Below are positions 37,301 to 47,480 of a stretch of DNA of 64,000 bases, one piece after another. The stretch comes from Anaeramoeba flamelloides. Taxonomy: Eukaryota > Metamonada > Anaeramoebidae. The stretch's first letter is position 1. The number at the start of each line of letters is the position of its first letter. The stretch is taken from NCBI GenBank assembly GCA_027625915.1, contig JANTQA010000045.1, forward strand, positions 3,038,001-3,102,000, given 5' to 3'. The notes below the pieces were generated by a model. That model saw only the letters and a list, made by a program, of their open reading frames with translations, did not search any database and was not told the DNA's origin. The position numbers and the translations under genes are program-made.

Positions 37301-40300
37301 CTTTGGAATGGGTTTTTTATAATCAGTAAAAGAATAATTTAAAAAATTATTTTTATTTTTATTTTTGTGGGAAAAATTTCTTGAGTTATTGATATAAGTA
37401 TTTAAATTATCTTCTAAATAAACCCAAAAAAATAAATATTTTTCTGACCAAAGTAACCAAAAATTGTTAAAAATAGTACAAATGATTTTAATAAGTTTTT
37501 GTTTTGATCAGAAGCAATTAAAAATTAAATGTCTTTGATTGGTTGTTGTAAGAATCTTTTTTTTTACCATATTATCTTGTGCCAGAAAAAAGGTTTCAAA
37601 TTGACTTTCTTAAGGGACGAGTCTCTATTAATTTTTTTTTTGACCAATAACTAAATAAGGAATCTTTATCTTGAAATATGTTTAAAATTGAAAATAGACA
37701 GGTTTTTTCAATGTTAGAACTTTTAGTTCTTGTTTTTTTAAAATTTTACAATTCTGTCAAAAAAAGTGACTTTTTAAAATTTTTTTTTGAAAAAATATCT
37801 TGAACGGATGAGAATTTTTTGATTAATTTTGGATTTAATTATTTTCTCAAAAATAATATTTATTCTCATTTTTAAAAACGAAAAAATAATTTAAAACAGG
37901 TGAATATTTTCTCTTTCACTTCTGTTCATCCAACTTGATTCTATAAAGAACTCAATTTGTTTTATCAATAATTACTTTTTAAAAAAATAGTTCTTATTCT
38001 TTTCTTTGATTTTTTTTGACTCTGACAAAAACTTTTGGGATGGTAATTTGGGAACACTTAAAAAAACTTCAAATTCAACAAAAACAAAAGAGTGTAAACT
38101 GAAAAAGTAGATTCATGAAAAAAAAAGAATGGTACAAGAAAAGAATGAAAATCTTTTATTAAGAGTAAAGCATATATTGTTATATTTTTTTCGAATCAAA
38201 CTGTTTTTTCATGTAAATTCAAAAAAACCTTTTCAGGTTTATTTTTCAAACTATTTTTTGTAGGTCTTCCACAAACATAACAAGGTTTTGCTTTCTTGCT
38301 TATATTTTTTTTTATTTTTTGTATTTTTGCGAAAAGTTGAAAAAAAGCAACTTTCAAAAAAGTGAAAAAATGTAAAATTTTTTTATTTCTATAAAAACAA
38401 TTACTAAATTGAATGAATGTCATTTAGCAAGATTTCATTAATATACTAAGAAGTTTTTCACTTTGATTTCAAATCTAAGTAATTGACAAAAAAAATTCTA
38501 AATCTCTATTAAATTGACCTAAAAAAATATAATATAGACTAGTCCCTTAAAAAAAAAAAATGAAGTATCAAAAAAAAAAAAAGAAAAAAAAAAAAAGAAA
38601 ATTACAAGTAAAATTTTTCAAAAAAAAAGAAAAAGATAAAGAAAAACAACAACAAAAAAAAGAAAAAAAAAAACAAAAATTTGAAAGATTAAAAAAAGAA
38701 AAAAAAATTTGTAAAAATGGTTTTGATCTAAAAAATGAAAAAATTTTTGATAATAATACAGAGATAAACCTTGACAAAATCACTTTCAATAACATTATAA
38801 AGTGAGTCAACATTTTTGAAAAATATTTTAGCTTAAATATCTTACGGAATATTTGTCATAATTCATTAATAAAAATTTATATCTTTATACCAATTTCTAA
38901 AAATAAAAATTTTAAAACATAATTTAGGGGGTAAATTTGATCACCCTGATCGAATTTTTTATTCTATTCCACATTGTTACAAAACGGCAAGTTCTGGTGC
39001 CTTTTTATCTGATGTTAAAGAATTAACACCTGAATTTTATTATTTGCCAGAATTTTTAATTAATCAGAATAAATTGGAATTTGGTAAAACTGGAAACGAA
39101 GTGCCACGGAATAAAAATGTTGAATTGCCAAAGTGGGCAAATGGCTCTGCGTTTGAATTTATAAGAATCCATAGACAGGCCTTAGAATCTGACTATGTAA
39201 GCAGAAATTTACATCACTGGATCGATCTAATTTTTGGTTATAAACAGCAAGGGGAGGAAGCCGTCAAGGCGCTGAATGTATTCTATTATTTAACGTACGA
39301 AAATTCTTTTAATTTAGAGGCAATCACGAATAAAACGGAACGAGAGTCTATGATCGCACAAATAAATAATTTTGGACAGACGCCAAAGCAATTATTTTTT
39401 TCCAAGCACCCATCAAAAATGATTTTTATAAAGGATCCAACCATTTGTAGCCATACAAAATATCTTGATTTTGAAATCTTAAATGGGTTAAAAAACATGG
39501 CCATCGGGTCAATAACGATCTTTAATGATAAATTAAAAATCGCGCCCCAATGTAAATTGTTCTATCCGTCTTTAGCTAAACCAGAAAAATACATTTCGTG
39601 GGATTATCCTGATAATTCATTGAGAATGGTGGACGATGATGGTAGTATTCTTATGGTATCTGAACGTGGGCATTCAAGCAATATTACTGATGTGTGTTTA
39701 TCTACAGATAACAAGATATTGGTAACCGGCGATACAGAGGGGATCCTTATATTTTGGGAGATTCTTCAAATCACTCAGAAAAAATTGCTAAAAATAAAAA
39801 TCAAAAAAAAAAAGACAAGCATTTATTCTTTCCTTTTAATCGACCGTCTCATCGGGCATACTAAAAAAATTAATTGCATCGCAATCTCTCAGATTTATAA
39901 TATCATTGTTTCTGGTGGCGAGGACAAGAACTGCTTGATTTGGGATACTCAGTCTAAGCAATTAATAAGAAGTATACAATTGGACCACCCTATTTCCAAA
40001 ATTACGATAAATCAAATTTCTGGCGAAATATTCATTTGTAGTGCCAATTTCTTAAATTTATATACAATAAATGGTTGTTTCATTGCCTCCTGCGAAATTG
40101 ATTTGAAGTTCCCTCATAAAATTACCTCTTTAGAAATTACCAAATCGCCCAATTATGATCAGGATATTCGGTATTTGTCGGGAGATTCAACTGGGATGGT
40201 TGTTTTTTGGAAATTAGATCAATTAATACCAAATAAGAAAAGATCATTATCAATTTTTTCTCGCAAGCATGTTTCTAAAAGTCCCATTACATCAATGCAC

Positions 40301-40414
40301 GTTACATGGGACAATAAATATATATATTGCGGCGATTCCAAGGGTGGATTAAGAAAATTAAAATTATTGCCCAATGATAAAATTGAAAATATTAGTACCG
40401 AAAACAAAAATTAA
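22191..40414 (+). CDS. Giant BEACH-domain protein (LYST/ALFY class), four exons
   Basis: Exons 22191-22405, 22571-31289, 31415-31592 and 38928-40414 give about 3532 aa. Joins are GAATA|GTAAAA (phase 2), AAAACT|GTAATT (phase 0) and ACAAG|GTTTGT (phase 1), each with a fitting AG acceptor. The first exon (MWKRRKNQ...) is inferred: the long frame behind it has no ATG near its start, and phase and sequence fit. Domains: helical repeats; a concanavalin-like module near 1215-1410 ([40 protein letters not shown]); PH-BEACH near 2730-2870; BEACH near 2916-3163 ([72 protein letters not shown]); WD40 repeats to the end. No FYVE finger. Such proteins organise endosome, lysosome or autophagy membranes. 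Lys/Glu, Asn and Asp runs interrupt the N-terminal two thirds. Confidence 0.93.
31593..33756. repeat. Left part of the 7.3-kb BEACH intron, inverted repeat
   Basis: About 31930-32080 (AACCACTTAAAAACACCTTT, GAAGAACTTTTGAGAAAC) faces its inverse at about 32600-32745, marking an element of about 0.8-1.1 kb. The minus-strand frame 32584-32877 is made by one arm of this repeat. Between the arms is an unusually C-rich, CCCAACACA-containing stretch (32400-32470). Confidence 0.5.
33470..33634 (+). CDS. Small intronic open frame, unrecognised
   Basis: ATG-started, 54 codons, [20 protein letters not shown] then [20 protein letters not shown] and [10 protein letters not shown], ending TAA. Mixed codons and no homopolymer suggest real or recent coding. 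It lies in the BEACH intron just outside the LINE tail. It may be a mobile-element leftover. Confidence 0.25.
   Translation: MVNKKIYHVIGFLFEFAKDFIFVNRNDVNSKQILIHKNRICYKMAKFRELNFYF
33792..35840 (-). pseudogene. LINE reverse transcriptase and C-terminal finger
   Basis: The longest intact frame is 34598-35710 (370 codons), extending upstream in frame to about 35840. RT motifs in order: [69 protein letters not shown] (catalytic DD intact in an FADD box) and [19 protein letters not shown]. Downstream of 34598 the frame is lost, but [12 protein letters not shown] and [10 protein letters not shown] follow. RT reverse-transcribes the element's RNA at the nicked target. The preserved active site suggests decay is fairly recent or uneven. 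Confidence 0.88.
36060..36720 (-). pseudogene. LINE AP-like endonuclease
   Basis: Motifs: [33 protein letters not shown], then after a frame change at an A run [29 protein letters not shown], and in a further frame [16 protein letters not shown]. The N, E (QET), GDFN, IDHI and SDH residues of the APE family are all recognisable. This domain nicks the target DNA. At least two frame shifts make it non-functional. Confidence 0.83.
37610..38550. mobile_element. TTAA-flanked inverted-repeat element, 941 bp
   Basis: Ends TTAAGGGACGAGTCTCTATT and the inverse TTAAGGGACTAGTCTATATT, so both termini read TTAA-GGGAC. A minus frame at 38196-38423 contains a CxxC ([12 protein letters not shown]) but shows no transposase motif. 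A 190-bp relative at 47757-47945 keeps both end regions (CAAATCTAAGTAATTGACAA shared), and 61587-62378 has similar ends. The TTAA borders recall piggyBac-type insertion, although the inner bases are GGG rather than CCC. Confidence 0.6.
38551..38850 (+). mobile_element. Partial copy D of the A/B repeat family
   Basis: The right end ATTATAAAGTGAGTCAACAT...TTTTTGAAAAATA matches the terminal repeat of copies A and B. It carries an 81-codon ATG frame (38560-38805), extremely Lys-rich, ending [10 protein letters not shown] and stop. The corresponding stretch in A and B is decayed, so this may show the family's original reading frame. It ends 78 bases before BEACH exon 4. Confidence 0.5.
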
Positions 40415-41659
40415 TTATTTTTCGTTAATTGGTCCTATTTTTAAAATAAATAAATTTGATATTTTTTTTTTTTAATATTATGAAGAAACATTTTTTTAGA
40501 TTTAAAAAATATAACATGGAATATTTTTAATAGTGATATGAATTATATTATAAAATTTATTGATTTTTTGAATTATTTTTTTTTATTTTATTTTTGTTAA
40601 ATGTTTTTATGATTGAAATAAATTAGAACATAAAAAATTATTTACACATATTTTTTTGATATTTTCATAAGGTTTGGATAAGATATTCAGCTTAATGAAA
40701 TTCATCATACAATCCTTGTATCCTAGCTACGAAATAATGTTTATAATAGAAAAAAAAAAAAAGACTAATTACTTTTTACTTTTCTAAAAAGATAGATTGA
40801 ACTTTGCCCAAAACTTTTTTCTCTTTATCGAAAGTTGTAATTTATCTATGTTAACTTTTTTTCTTTTTAAAAAGGGGATAAGTAATTTACATTTAACAAA
40901 AAATTAATTTTTTAAATCTATATATTTGAAGTCAGTTAGGTAATAATTAAAAGCCTGGGCATTTTTATATATGCTTAGAAATCTTAGAATTATGATAAAT
41001 TCCGAGAAAGTCTTCTAAGCCAATACCAAAAAATAATATTCATATTGTCTTGTTTTTTTTTTTCTATTTTTTCATATTTTTATCTGTGAACTAGTTATTT
41101 TCATGAATAATAGGAATACAAGGAAAGAATTTTATGGTTTTTTTTTTTTTGTAATTTATGTTTTTGGTTATAAAATAGTGCTAGTAACACATTAATCTAA
41201 TTTTAAGATATTACATATATAAAGCATGTTAGAAATTGAAGATGACTTGGTAATAAATAATATTGATGGTAAAAAAATATAAACGAGAAATGGTGATCGA
41301 TACGTTAATAAGTAGTGGGGTTATTAAATTAATAAACAATTATATTTTGATTAAAATATTGGTGAAAAATGATAATTATGAGAATTTATTAAAAATAAGA
41401 TTTTTTTTATTAATTTTTTTTTTTGTTATTTTCAAGTAATTTTTGTAACAAAAAAAATTAATCTTTTTGTATAATTCCAAGTATTTAAAGATTTAACTGA
41501 AGTTCCTTTGAATTTTAACAAATTCTGTAAACATGTGAGTCCTTAATTTCACTCTACAATACCATCAATAAAAAATTTGTTGAAACAAAAATTAAATATT
41601 TGATAGTTTTTTTACTTTTTGATAACCTTAATTATAATAAAAACTATTGGTTAATAAAA

Positions 41660-42780
41660 GATATTATATCAAAAAATATTTTTTGACGTATTTTGCAATT
41701 AAAGTTGGATAAACCAATTGCCCAAGTTCTATTAAAGATTTTTTTTCAATTTAATAGTAAAAAATTTTGAATTTTTTTTCACAATTAAAAAGTTATAACC
41801 AAATATTTTAAGAGTATTTTATATTTAATAAATATCTCTCAAATGGATAACCAATTATTTTAACTATTTTAGGATTATTTATTGGTATAAATTGAAAAAA
41901 TAATTTTTTTTTGATTTTCCATTGGGTTTTTTTTAAATTTTTGAAATAAAAAGAAAATTTTATTTAATTTTCGGTTTATTCCAAAAAGTAAATAAAAAAT
42001 ATCATTATCTTTTCATAGCTTTTCCAGGATTTAAAAGAAGGGGAAAAAACAAAGATTTTTCTCTATTCTTTTCAATTCTGGAAAAGCTAGGCACTCTACG
42101 AACACTTTTCTTTAGGTTTTTTAATTTTTGAAATAAAAATTTAAAACATAAGTAATTTTCGGTATATTTCAAAAAGTATTAAAACCACCTTTAGCTTTTC
42201 CATAATTTAAAAGAATAGAGAAAAATATATTATTTTTTCCCCTTCTTTTGAATTCTGGAAAAGTCAGACACTCTACGGACACTTTCGGTGTGTTTTCCAA
42301 AATTTAAAAGAATAGAGAAAAATAAATGATTTTTTTTTCTTTTGAATTCTTGAAAACCTAATGAAAGTGTTCAAGAATATATGAAATAAACCTAAAAATT
42401 ATGAAATTTTCGCTTTATTCCTAAAAATAAAAAAAAAATTACTAAAGTATCTTAAGTTTTTTTTTACTATTTGGAATAAACAGAAAATTTTTTAATTTTT
42501 AGATTATTTCAAAAATTATAAAAAAACCTAACGGAAAAATCAAAAAAAAATACTTTTTCAAATTTAAAAGAATAAATCATTTTTTTAGAGTGCAAAGAAT
42601 CGACTCCCTATATAAAATGTATATGCGTCAGATTTAAAATACTTTTAAAATATTTGGTTATAACGTTTTAATTGTGCAAAAAAATTTCAAAAAAATCTTG
42701 GTGAAAATTGGATTTTTCAACTTAAATTAAAATATCTCAAAAAATATTTTTTAATCAAAAAAATCTTTAATTAATGAATA
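41660..42780. mobile_element. 1.1-kb element with long inverted ends
   Basis: About 41660-41825 faces 42625-42780: CACAATTAAAAAGTTATAAC, CAAATATTTTAAGAGTATTT on the left and the inverses on the right. Inside are repeated units of the type GGAAAAGCTAGGCACTCTAC and TTAAAAGAATAGAGAAAAAT in alternating orientation, as if smaller palindromes inserted into one another. No gene. Confidence 0.55.
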
Positions 42781-43319
42781 GTATTTATTATCATTGGGGG
42801 GGGTATTAAAAAGGTTAAAATTAACAAATATTTAAATTGTTCTTTGAAACAAATTTTCATGATACTGATGTATAATTACGGAAATGTATATTTTTTAATT
42901 TGATTAATCAATAATTAATAAACAAATCTTAATTTTTATTGATTTTTAGTAATAAACAACTCAGGAACTCGAATTTTCAATTTATTTTATTATTATTTAT
43001 TAGATTTTTTAAATATTTTCAAAGATAGGAAATTTATTCTTTTATTTAAATAAATAAATATTTCAAAAAAAAAAAATAATCATAAATATTTTCAAAAAAA
43101 TTATTTAAATAATCACAATTCACTGTTTTTACTCTTTATATTTTTAAAAGAATATACATTAGTCCATTAAATTTCTGAAAATTTAATAAAGATTTATAAA
43201 ATAAAATACATTTACAATTTTTTCAGATCTTCAAGGATACAATCTTTCGTTAATTTTGGTAGTATATTTAAAACAAGATTAAAAATTCAATATTTCTTTG
43301 TTCATACAAGCTCTGATAA

Positions 43320-43549
43320 AATACTCTTAATTATAAAAAATAAAGATCAAAATTTTCATTCAGCTCTCCAAAATAAAAAATTATTGATAATAAAATAAAT
43401 ATTAAAGTACCCAATTTCTAAAGTAAAATTAAGAAAGCAAGATTATTTAAGAATTAATAAATTGAAATCGTTTTGATGGTATATAAATTCCCTTTTTTGG
43501 AAAGCTGAATGAAAATTTTGTTACATTTATTTTTCAACAAATAATATGA
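43320..43549. mobile_element. 220-bp palindromic repeat family, copy 3 of 5
   Basis: Inner arms AAAATTTTCATTCAGCTCTC and its inverse GGAAAGCTGAATGAAAATTT are well kept; outer ends are partly eroded. Confidence 0.55.
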
Positions 43550-44011
43550 TTAAAGTTTGAAGGTTAAACATTCAATCAAACTCTCAGAAATTACCCAAAG
43601 TGATATTTCCTCGAAAAAAAAAAAAGTTTTGGGTAAAATTTTTCGTTTTTTGCTTAAAATCCGAATAAATCAAATCGAAAAAGATTAATATCTTTTGATT
43701 GAAAATTAATTGGGAAAAAAGCAACTCTTGTTAAAATGAGAACTCATCTATCGAAAGTTGACAAGTGTTTTTTATCAAGTTTAATTGTCCTCTTTTGTAA
43801 ATAATATAACCTTTAGCCTTTGGGAAAAAAAATAAAAAAGATTTACGAATACCTTCATCAAATAATGAATGATAATTTATTTTTTTCTTAATATAACAAG
43901 AGAAAAAAAAAGAAATGGTTTTATAATGAAGTTCTAGTTTTATGTTATGGATAGGGTATTATTCGTAACTTTAAAACCAAAAAATAGTTAAATGCCGAAA
44001 CAAAAAGTGAA

Positions 44012-44284
44012 AGATTAAAAAGGAGATTGTGTGCTTCTTTGTTAACTAATTTCTTGCAAGAAAATTCTGAAAAACGCATTGTGATTTCTGCTTATTGATT
44101 ATTTTCGGAAAAAAATCCCGAACAAAACGAGAAAATAAAAAGCTCTGATCAAAATAATCCTTTTATTACCAAAAGGAGAAGACTGTTTTTTGATCTCTGT
44201 CGTACAGAATTTCTTACTTTTTTTTACAAACACTTGAATAAAGATAAGAATCCAAGTTTTATCAGTGGTGAAACAAGTCACTAA
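44012..44284 (+). pseudogene. Coding-like 90-codon stretch with one internal TGA
   Basis: One plus-strand frame reads KIKKEIVCFLLTNFLQENSE, KRIVISAY, TGA (44096-44098), then LFSEKNPEQNEKIKSSDQNN, PFITKRRRLFFDLCRTEFLT and KHLNKDKNPSFISGETSH, stop. Codon use is strongly gene-like. The stop could be removed if a 51-base GTGATT...AACGAG stretch were an intron (phase 0), but the donor is weak, so a one-stop pseudogene is equally likely. No family recognised. Confidence 0.4.
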
Positions 44285-44473
44285 ATTCACCTGTTTAGAG
44301 TGTTTCTAAGAACACTCAACATCACTTTTTTCACAAACTTTGAGAAAACAGTTACCAAGAATTTTTTTTTTCTCGACTCCTTTTAACCCTTTCCAACTTT
44401 GTATTTTTTTTAACAATTTTGACCAAAACGCTTTGGTAACGAATTTTTTTTTGACTATTCTCTGAATAACAAA

Positions 44474-44605
44474 ATGATTTCAATATCTACACTCAGCCTT
44501 GGATCAGCAGAAATTATTCTTTTCAGACATATTAACAACCAATTTGAAGACAAAACAATTATTTTTCATAATTTACCAAATTCTAATGGGATTTTTGTGT
44601 TTTAA
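44474..44605 (+). CDS. Small ATG open frame, unrecognised
   Basis: 43 codons: MISISTLSLGSAEIILFRHI then NNQFEDKTIIFHNLPNSNG, ending TAA. Varied codons make it better than background, but it is short and has no context. It could be a leftover exon. It lies 500 bases before the Stealth gene on the same strand. Confidence 0.2.
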   Translation: MISISTLSLGSAEIILFRHINNQFEDKTIIFHNLPNSNGIFVF

Positions 44606-45103
44606 AGTGTCCAAAATTCTTTTTTAAAGGTGAATTATCTCTTTCTTTAAGGGTTTTTCCTTCACAAAAGAAAACACAAACACAAACAATTAAAATATAA
44701 CAATCAGTCTAGACTTTATTAATCTTCTAAATAAAGAAAAAAAGAAAATCAAAGAAAAAACCAATATTGCCTTTTATCTCAACAAATTAACAATTAAAAA
44801 AAATTTCAAAGTTTTTCACAATAACCAGTTAATTGAAAAATAATGGATTTGTTTCCCCCTTTAGACTCCATTTTATTCAATAAAACGAAAAAATAATCGA
44901 TTTTTTGCTTTATTTTGAAAATGTGCAAAAAATTTTGTAATAAATAGAAATAAGAACATATCTTTTTGGGACCACAAATGGGTAACTTCAAGAATGAATT
45001 TGCTAAACAGAAAAGAAATTCGATTTAAAAAGAATTATATTTTTTAAAATTATTTTTTGTTATTGTGGGTCAGATTCTTGTAAATTTTTGTTGTGGATTT
45101 GTT

Positions 45104-46537
45104 ATGTTAAAAAAGGATCCCCAAAAAACTTTAATAATTTTTATTGTAACCTTCTTGGTGCTTTTAACTTTTTCGTTTCGGAGTCCAGGAGTCAAAAATA
45201 CAAGAGAAGTATTTCAGAGAAAAAAACAAGAATTCCAAATCGAAAAAGAAGAGGAACAATATGAAATTGAACTAGCGGGATACCGTGAAGAAAGGAGAAT
45301 CCTTTCAGACAAAGATCAAGCCTTTGAAGCATTAAAAATCTACAGACTAGAAGAGGACGAACAAGAGATCATAATTTATGACGAAATTGCAATCGCAAAA
45401 TCAGAATTTGAAATCAAAAAAAAAGAATTCCTCCTCGAAAGGTATTTTTCCGAGCTTGAAAAAAAAAAAAAAGAAAACCAAGAAAAACCAAAAAGCGAAT
45501 TAGAAAAAGACAAGCCTTTCTTCTTGAGTATAAAAAACAAAATCCAAAACCTCCAAGAAGAATTAAAAAAGGACAAACAATATTTACAAATCAAAAAAGA
45601 GATCGTCCAAGACGACGGCAAAGTCGATCTGGTATATTCCTGGGGAGGTATAACCCAAGACATGTACATCCGTAACCGATACAATTACGAATTACAATTT
45701 TCGTTGCGATCTGTTTACAAATATTTCCCGTGGGTCAACAAAATCTATATTTTGATTAATTATGATACCACTTACCCCTATTGGCTCAAGCCGCAAGAGG
45801 AGTTGGACAAGATCGTAATTCTCGACCGGTGTCAATTTTTCGATCACCCCAAAGACTGCCCAACCAAAAATTCATTTGCGGTCTATTCTATCGCCCACAA
45901 GATCCCAGGGCTGTCAAACAAATTTGTCTTGATCGACGACGATTTCTTTTTCAATCAGCCTGTACCAGAAGACTATTTTTTCACATCAAACAATCTTCCC
46001 AAGGTTTACCAGTCGCGTAGACACCAGCGAACGTACCAGCGCGTAGACGACTTATTAGATCTTGCAAGAGAAAGAGAATTTCCCTTATGGAAATATGCAA
46101 GGTATTCGCATATCCCAAAGTCCAACAGAAGAGACTTTATTCTCAAATTTGAAGAAAAATACCCATCATTTTTGGAATTTGTACAGTCGCACAAAGTAAG
46201 ACACAGGCATTTAGCCGAGGATTTGTCCATGATTTATTTTGAATTTTACTACCGAGAAAATATTATGAAAGAATTACCAGTCGAAGAGTCGAAATTTTGT
46301 CAACTCTCATTTCATCATGAAGATGATATTACAGAGGAATTTGAACAAAGTTATCAAAAATTAACAACCCAGGATATAATAGTTTTTAATCAAAACGACA
46401 ATTTCTCAGACGATGTGCAAATTTACAAAAAGCAACGCAAAGTTTTATGGAACTTTTATAACAAATTGTATCCTGATTCTCCTGATTTTGAAGTACCTAA
46501 TCCTGATCATAAAGCAAATACCGAAATTGTTATATAA
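45104..46537 (+). CDS. Stealth-family (GNPTAB-like) sugar-phosphate transferase
   Basis: The 477-aa product resembles the catalytic subunit of GlcNAc-1-phosphotransferase and other Stealth proteins, which pass a sugar-1-phosphate to a glycan. A single hydrophobic anchor (residues about 8-25) suggests a type II Golgi/ER protein, followed by a charged coiled-coil stem to about 165. Then CR1 DLVYSWGG (Asp175), CR2 YELQFSLRSVYKYFPWVNKI, CPTKNSFAVYSIAHKIPGLS and VLIDDDFFFNQPVPEDYFF, CR3 YSHIPKS...SHKVRHRHLAEDLSMIYF. HKVRH matches GNPTAB closely. The family's usual VN/DGSDP after CR1 is altered to GGITQD. I chose the first in-frame ATG; an upstream non-ATG frame runs back only 13 codons. It could make a lysosomal mannose-phosphate tag or an unrelated phosphoglycan. 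Confidence 0.87.
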   Translation: MLKKDPQKTLIIFIVTFLVLLTFSFRSPGVKNTREVFQRKKQEFQIEKEEEQYEIELAGYREERRILSDKDQAFEALKIYRLEEDEQEIIIYDEIAIAKSEFEIKKKEFLLERYFSELEKKKKENQEKPKSELEKDKPFFLSIKNKIQNLQEELKKDKQYLQIKKEIVQDDGKVDLVYSWGGITQDMYIRNRYNYELQFSLRSVYKYFPWVNKIYILINYDTTYPYWLKPQEELDKIVILDRCQFFDHPKDCPTKNSFAVYSIAHKIPGLSNKFVLIDDDFFFNQPVPEDYFFTSNNLPKVYQSRRHQRTYQRVDDLLDLAREREFPLWKYARYSHIPKSNRRDFILKFEEKYPSFLEFVQSHKVRHRHLAEDLSMIYFEFYYRENIMKELPVEESKFCQLSFHHEDDITEEFEQSYQKLTTQDIIVFNQNDNFSDDVQIYKKQRKVLWNFYNKLYPDSPDFEVPNPDHKANTEIVI

Positions 46538-47125
46538 AATTATATGAATTTTAGAGATCCAAAAGCATTTATCTTTTGGCTGCTCTTTGAAGTAGGCTTG
46601 CGAATAATCTCCTTGAAATTAATTATTTGGATATTTTCACAGTTTTTCGAAAGTTTGTTGTTTTTATTTGTGTTGATAATAAAACTATTACCAATAAAAA
46701 TTAATTACTTTTTAGCCTTTTCATTTTTTATTTGTTTAAAAGCCTTTTTGAAAAAACATTCTTTTGGCTCATGAATTGCGTTATATAATAAAAAAAACAT
46801 TTTGCTTTTTGTCAAAGATCGATTGAAAAATCTTTTTGTTACAAAAAATAATAAATAGAACACCTGTTCATATCCAAACCCTTTGATCAATGATACTAGA
46901 TCCTAATTGCCATTATTATATCTTCGATCAAGTGTCCAAATTTATATATCGACATTGTTATTAAATTAAATTCTCTCAAATGATTGTTTCAATATTCAAA
47001 ATTGATATTTGTCATTTATTGAATTCTGAACAATAATCCTATTTGTTTGTTTGTTTGAAATTTCTTTAATAAAAGATCTTTTTTTAACATGGTGAAAATT
47101 GGGTTGTGTATAGATTTTTTTTTAA

Positions 47126-47245
47126 AATGTTTTATCCTACAAAGTTTTATTTATCACAGGGAGTAGGGTTACCAAGGAAAAGATCAACTGTAAACTTGTG
47201 AATACTGGAACACTGGGCTATATCACTATAGTATCTTTGAAATAA
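47126..47245 (+). pseudogene. Coding-like fragment, unrecognised
   Basis: One frame reads NVLSYKVLFITGSRVTKEKI then NCKLVNTGTLGYITIVSLK and stop, preceded by a possible acceptor ATCACAG. Another frame over the following 120 bases reads KKNETKWKKEMKTIEPRSTK. Composition is gene-like. Perhaps the end of a lost gene. Confidence 0.25.
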
Positions 47246-47480
47246 AAAAAGTTAAAAGTAAAAGTAAAAAAAATCAAGGGTTAAAAAAAATGAGACAAAG
47301 TGGAAAAAAGAAATGAAAACAATTGAACCACGATCCACCAAAATCTTCGTTCACTAGAAGTTCCCAAACTAAAGTCAATTGACCAAAAGCATTGTGAATG
47401 TGATTATGTACTTTTTTTATTCAATCACAATATTGTTTTTTTTTTTATTTTTTTTTGTTTTTAGGAATTACATATTATTA

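Larger units (their letters stand above)
33757..37600 (-). mobile_element. APE-type LINE retrotransposon, decayed, in BEACH intron
   Basis: Reading on the minus strand from about 37600: an ORF1-like part ([12 protein letters not shown], later [11 protein letters not shown] with CxxC), an AP-type endonuclease, a reverse transcriptase, a C-terminal CPLC...H...C finger (about 33960-34050), stop at 33792, a 20-base 3' tail with AATAAA and a poly-A run (33757-33772). The order ORF1, EN, RT, Cys/His finger, poly-A is that of L1-like non-LTR elements. Frame changes occur within the endonuclease, between endonuclease and RT, and elsewhere, with an extra in-frame stop in ORF1, so it is inactive. It is antisense to the host gene. 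The 5' end is uncertain and seems to abut the element at 37610. Confidence 0.88.
40415..45103. other. Long intergenic region between BEACH and Stealth genes
   Basis: Mostly AT-rich repeats: a 1.1-kb inverted-repeat element (about 41660-42780), one copy of the 220-bp family (43320-43549), a coding-like stretch (44012-44284) and a small ATG frame (44474-44605). Another plus-strand island near 41292-41450 reads MVIDTLISSGVIKLINNYIL and could be a decayed armadillo-type helix, weakly. Confidence 0.45.

Noticed and set aside
39044-40414. Downstream BEACH/WD40 frame as an independent gene
   Set aside because: It starts mid-domain and joins precisely to the upstream exon through a split glycine codon.
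45065-45103. GTG start for the Stealth protein
   Set aside because: Eukaryotic context; the ATG at 45104 lies directly before the membrane anchor.
46544-46774. Hydrophobic ATG frame after the Stealth gene
   Set aside because: Begins 6 bases after the stop, T-rich, no motif; most likely 3' untranslated sequence.
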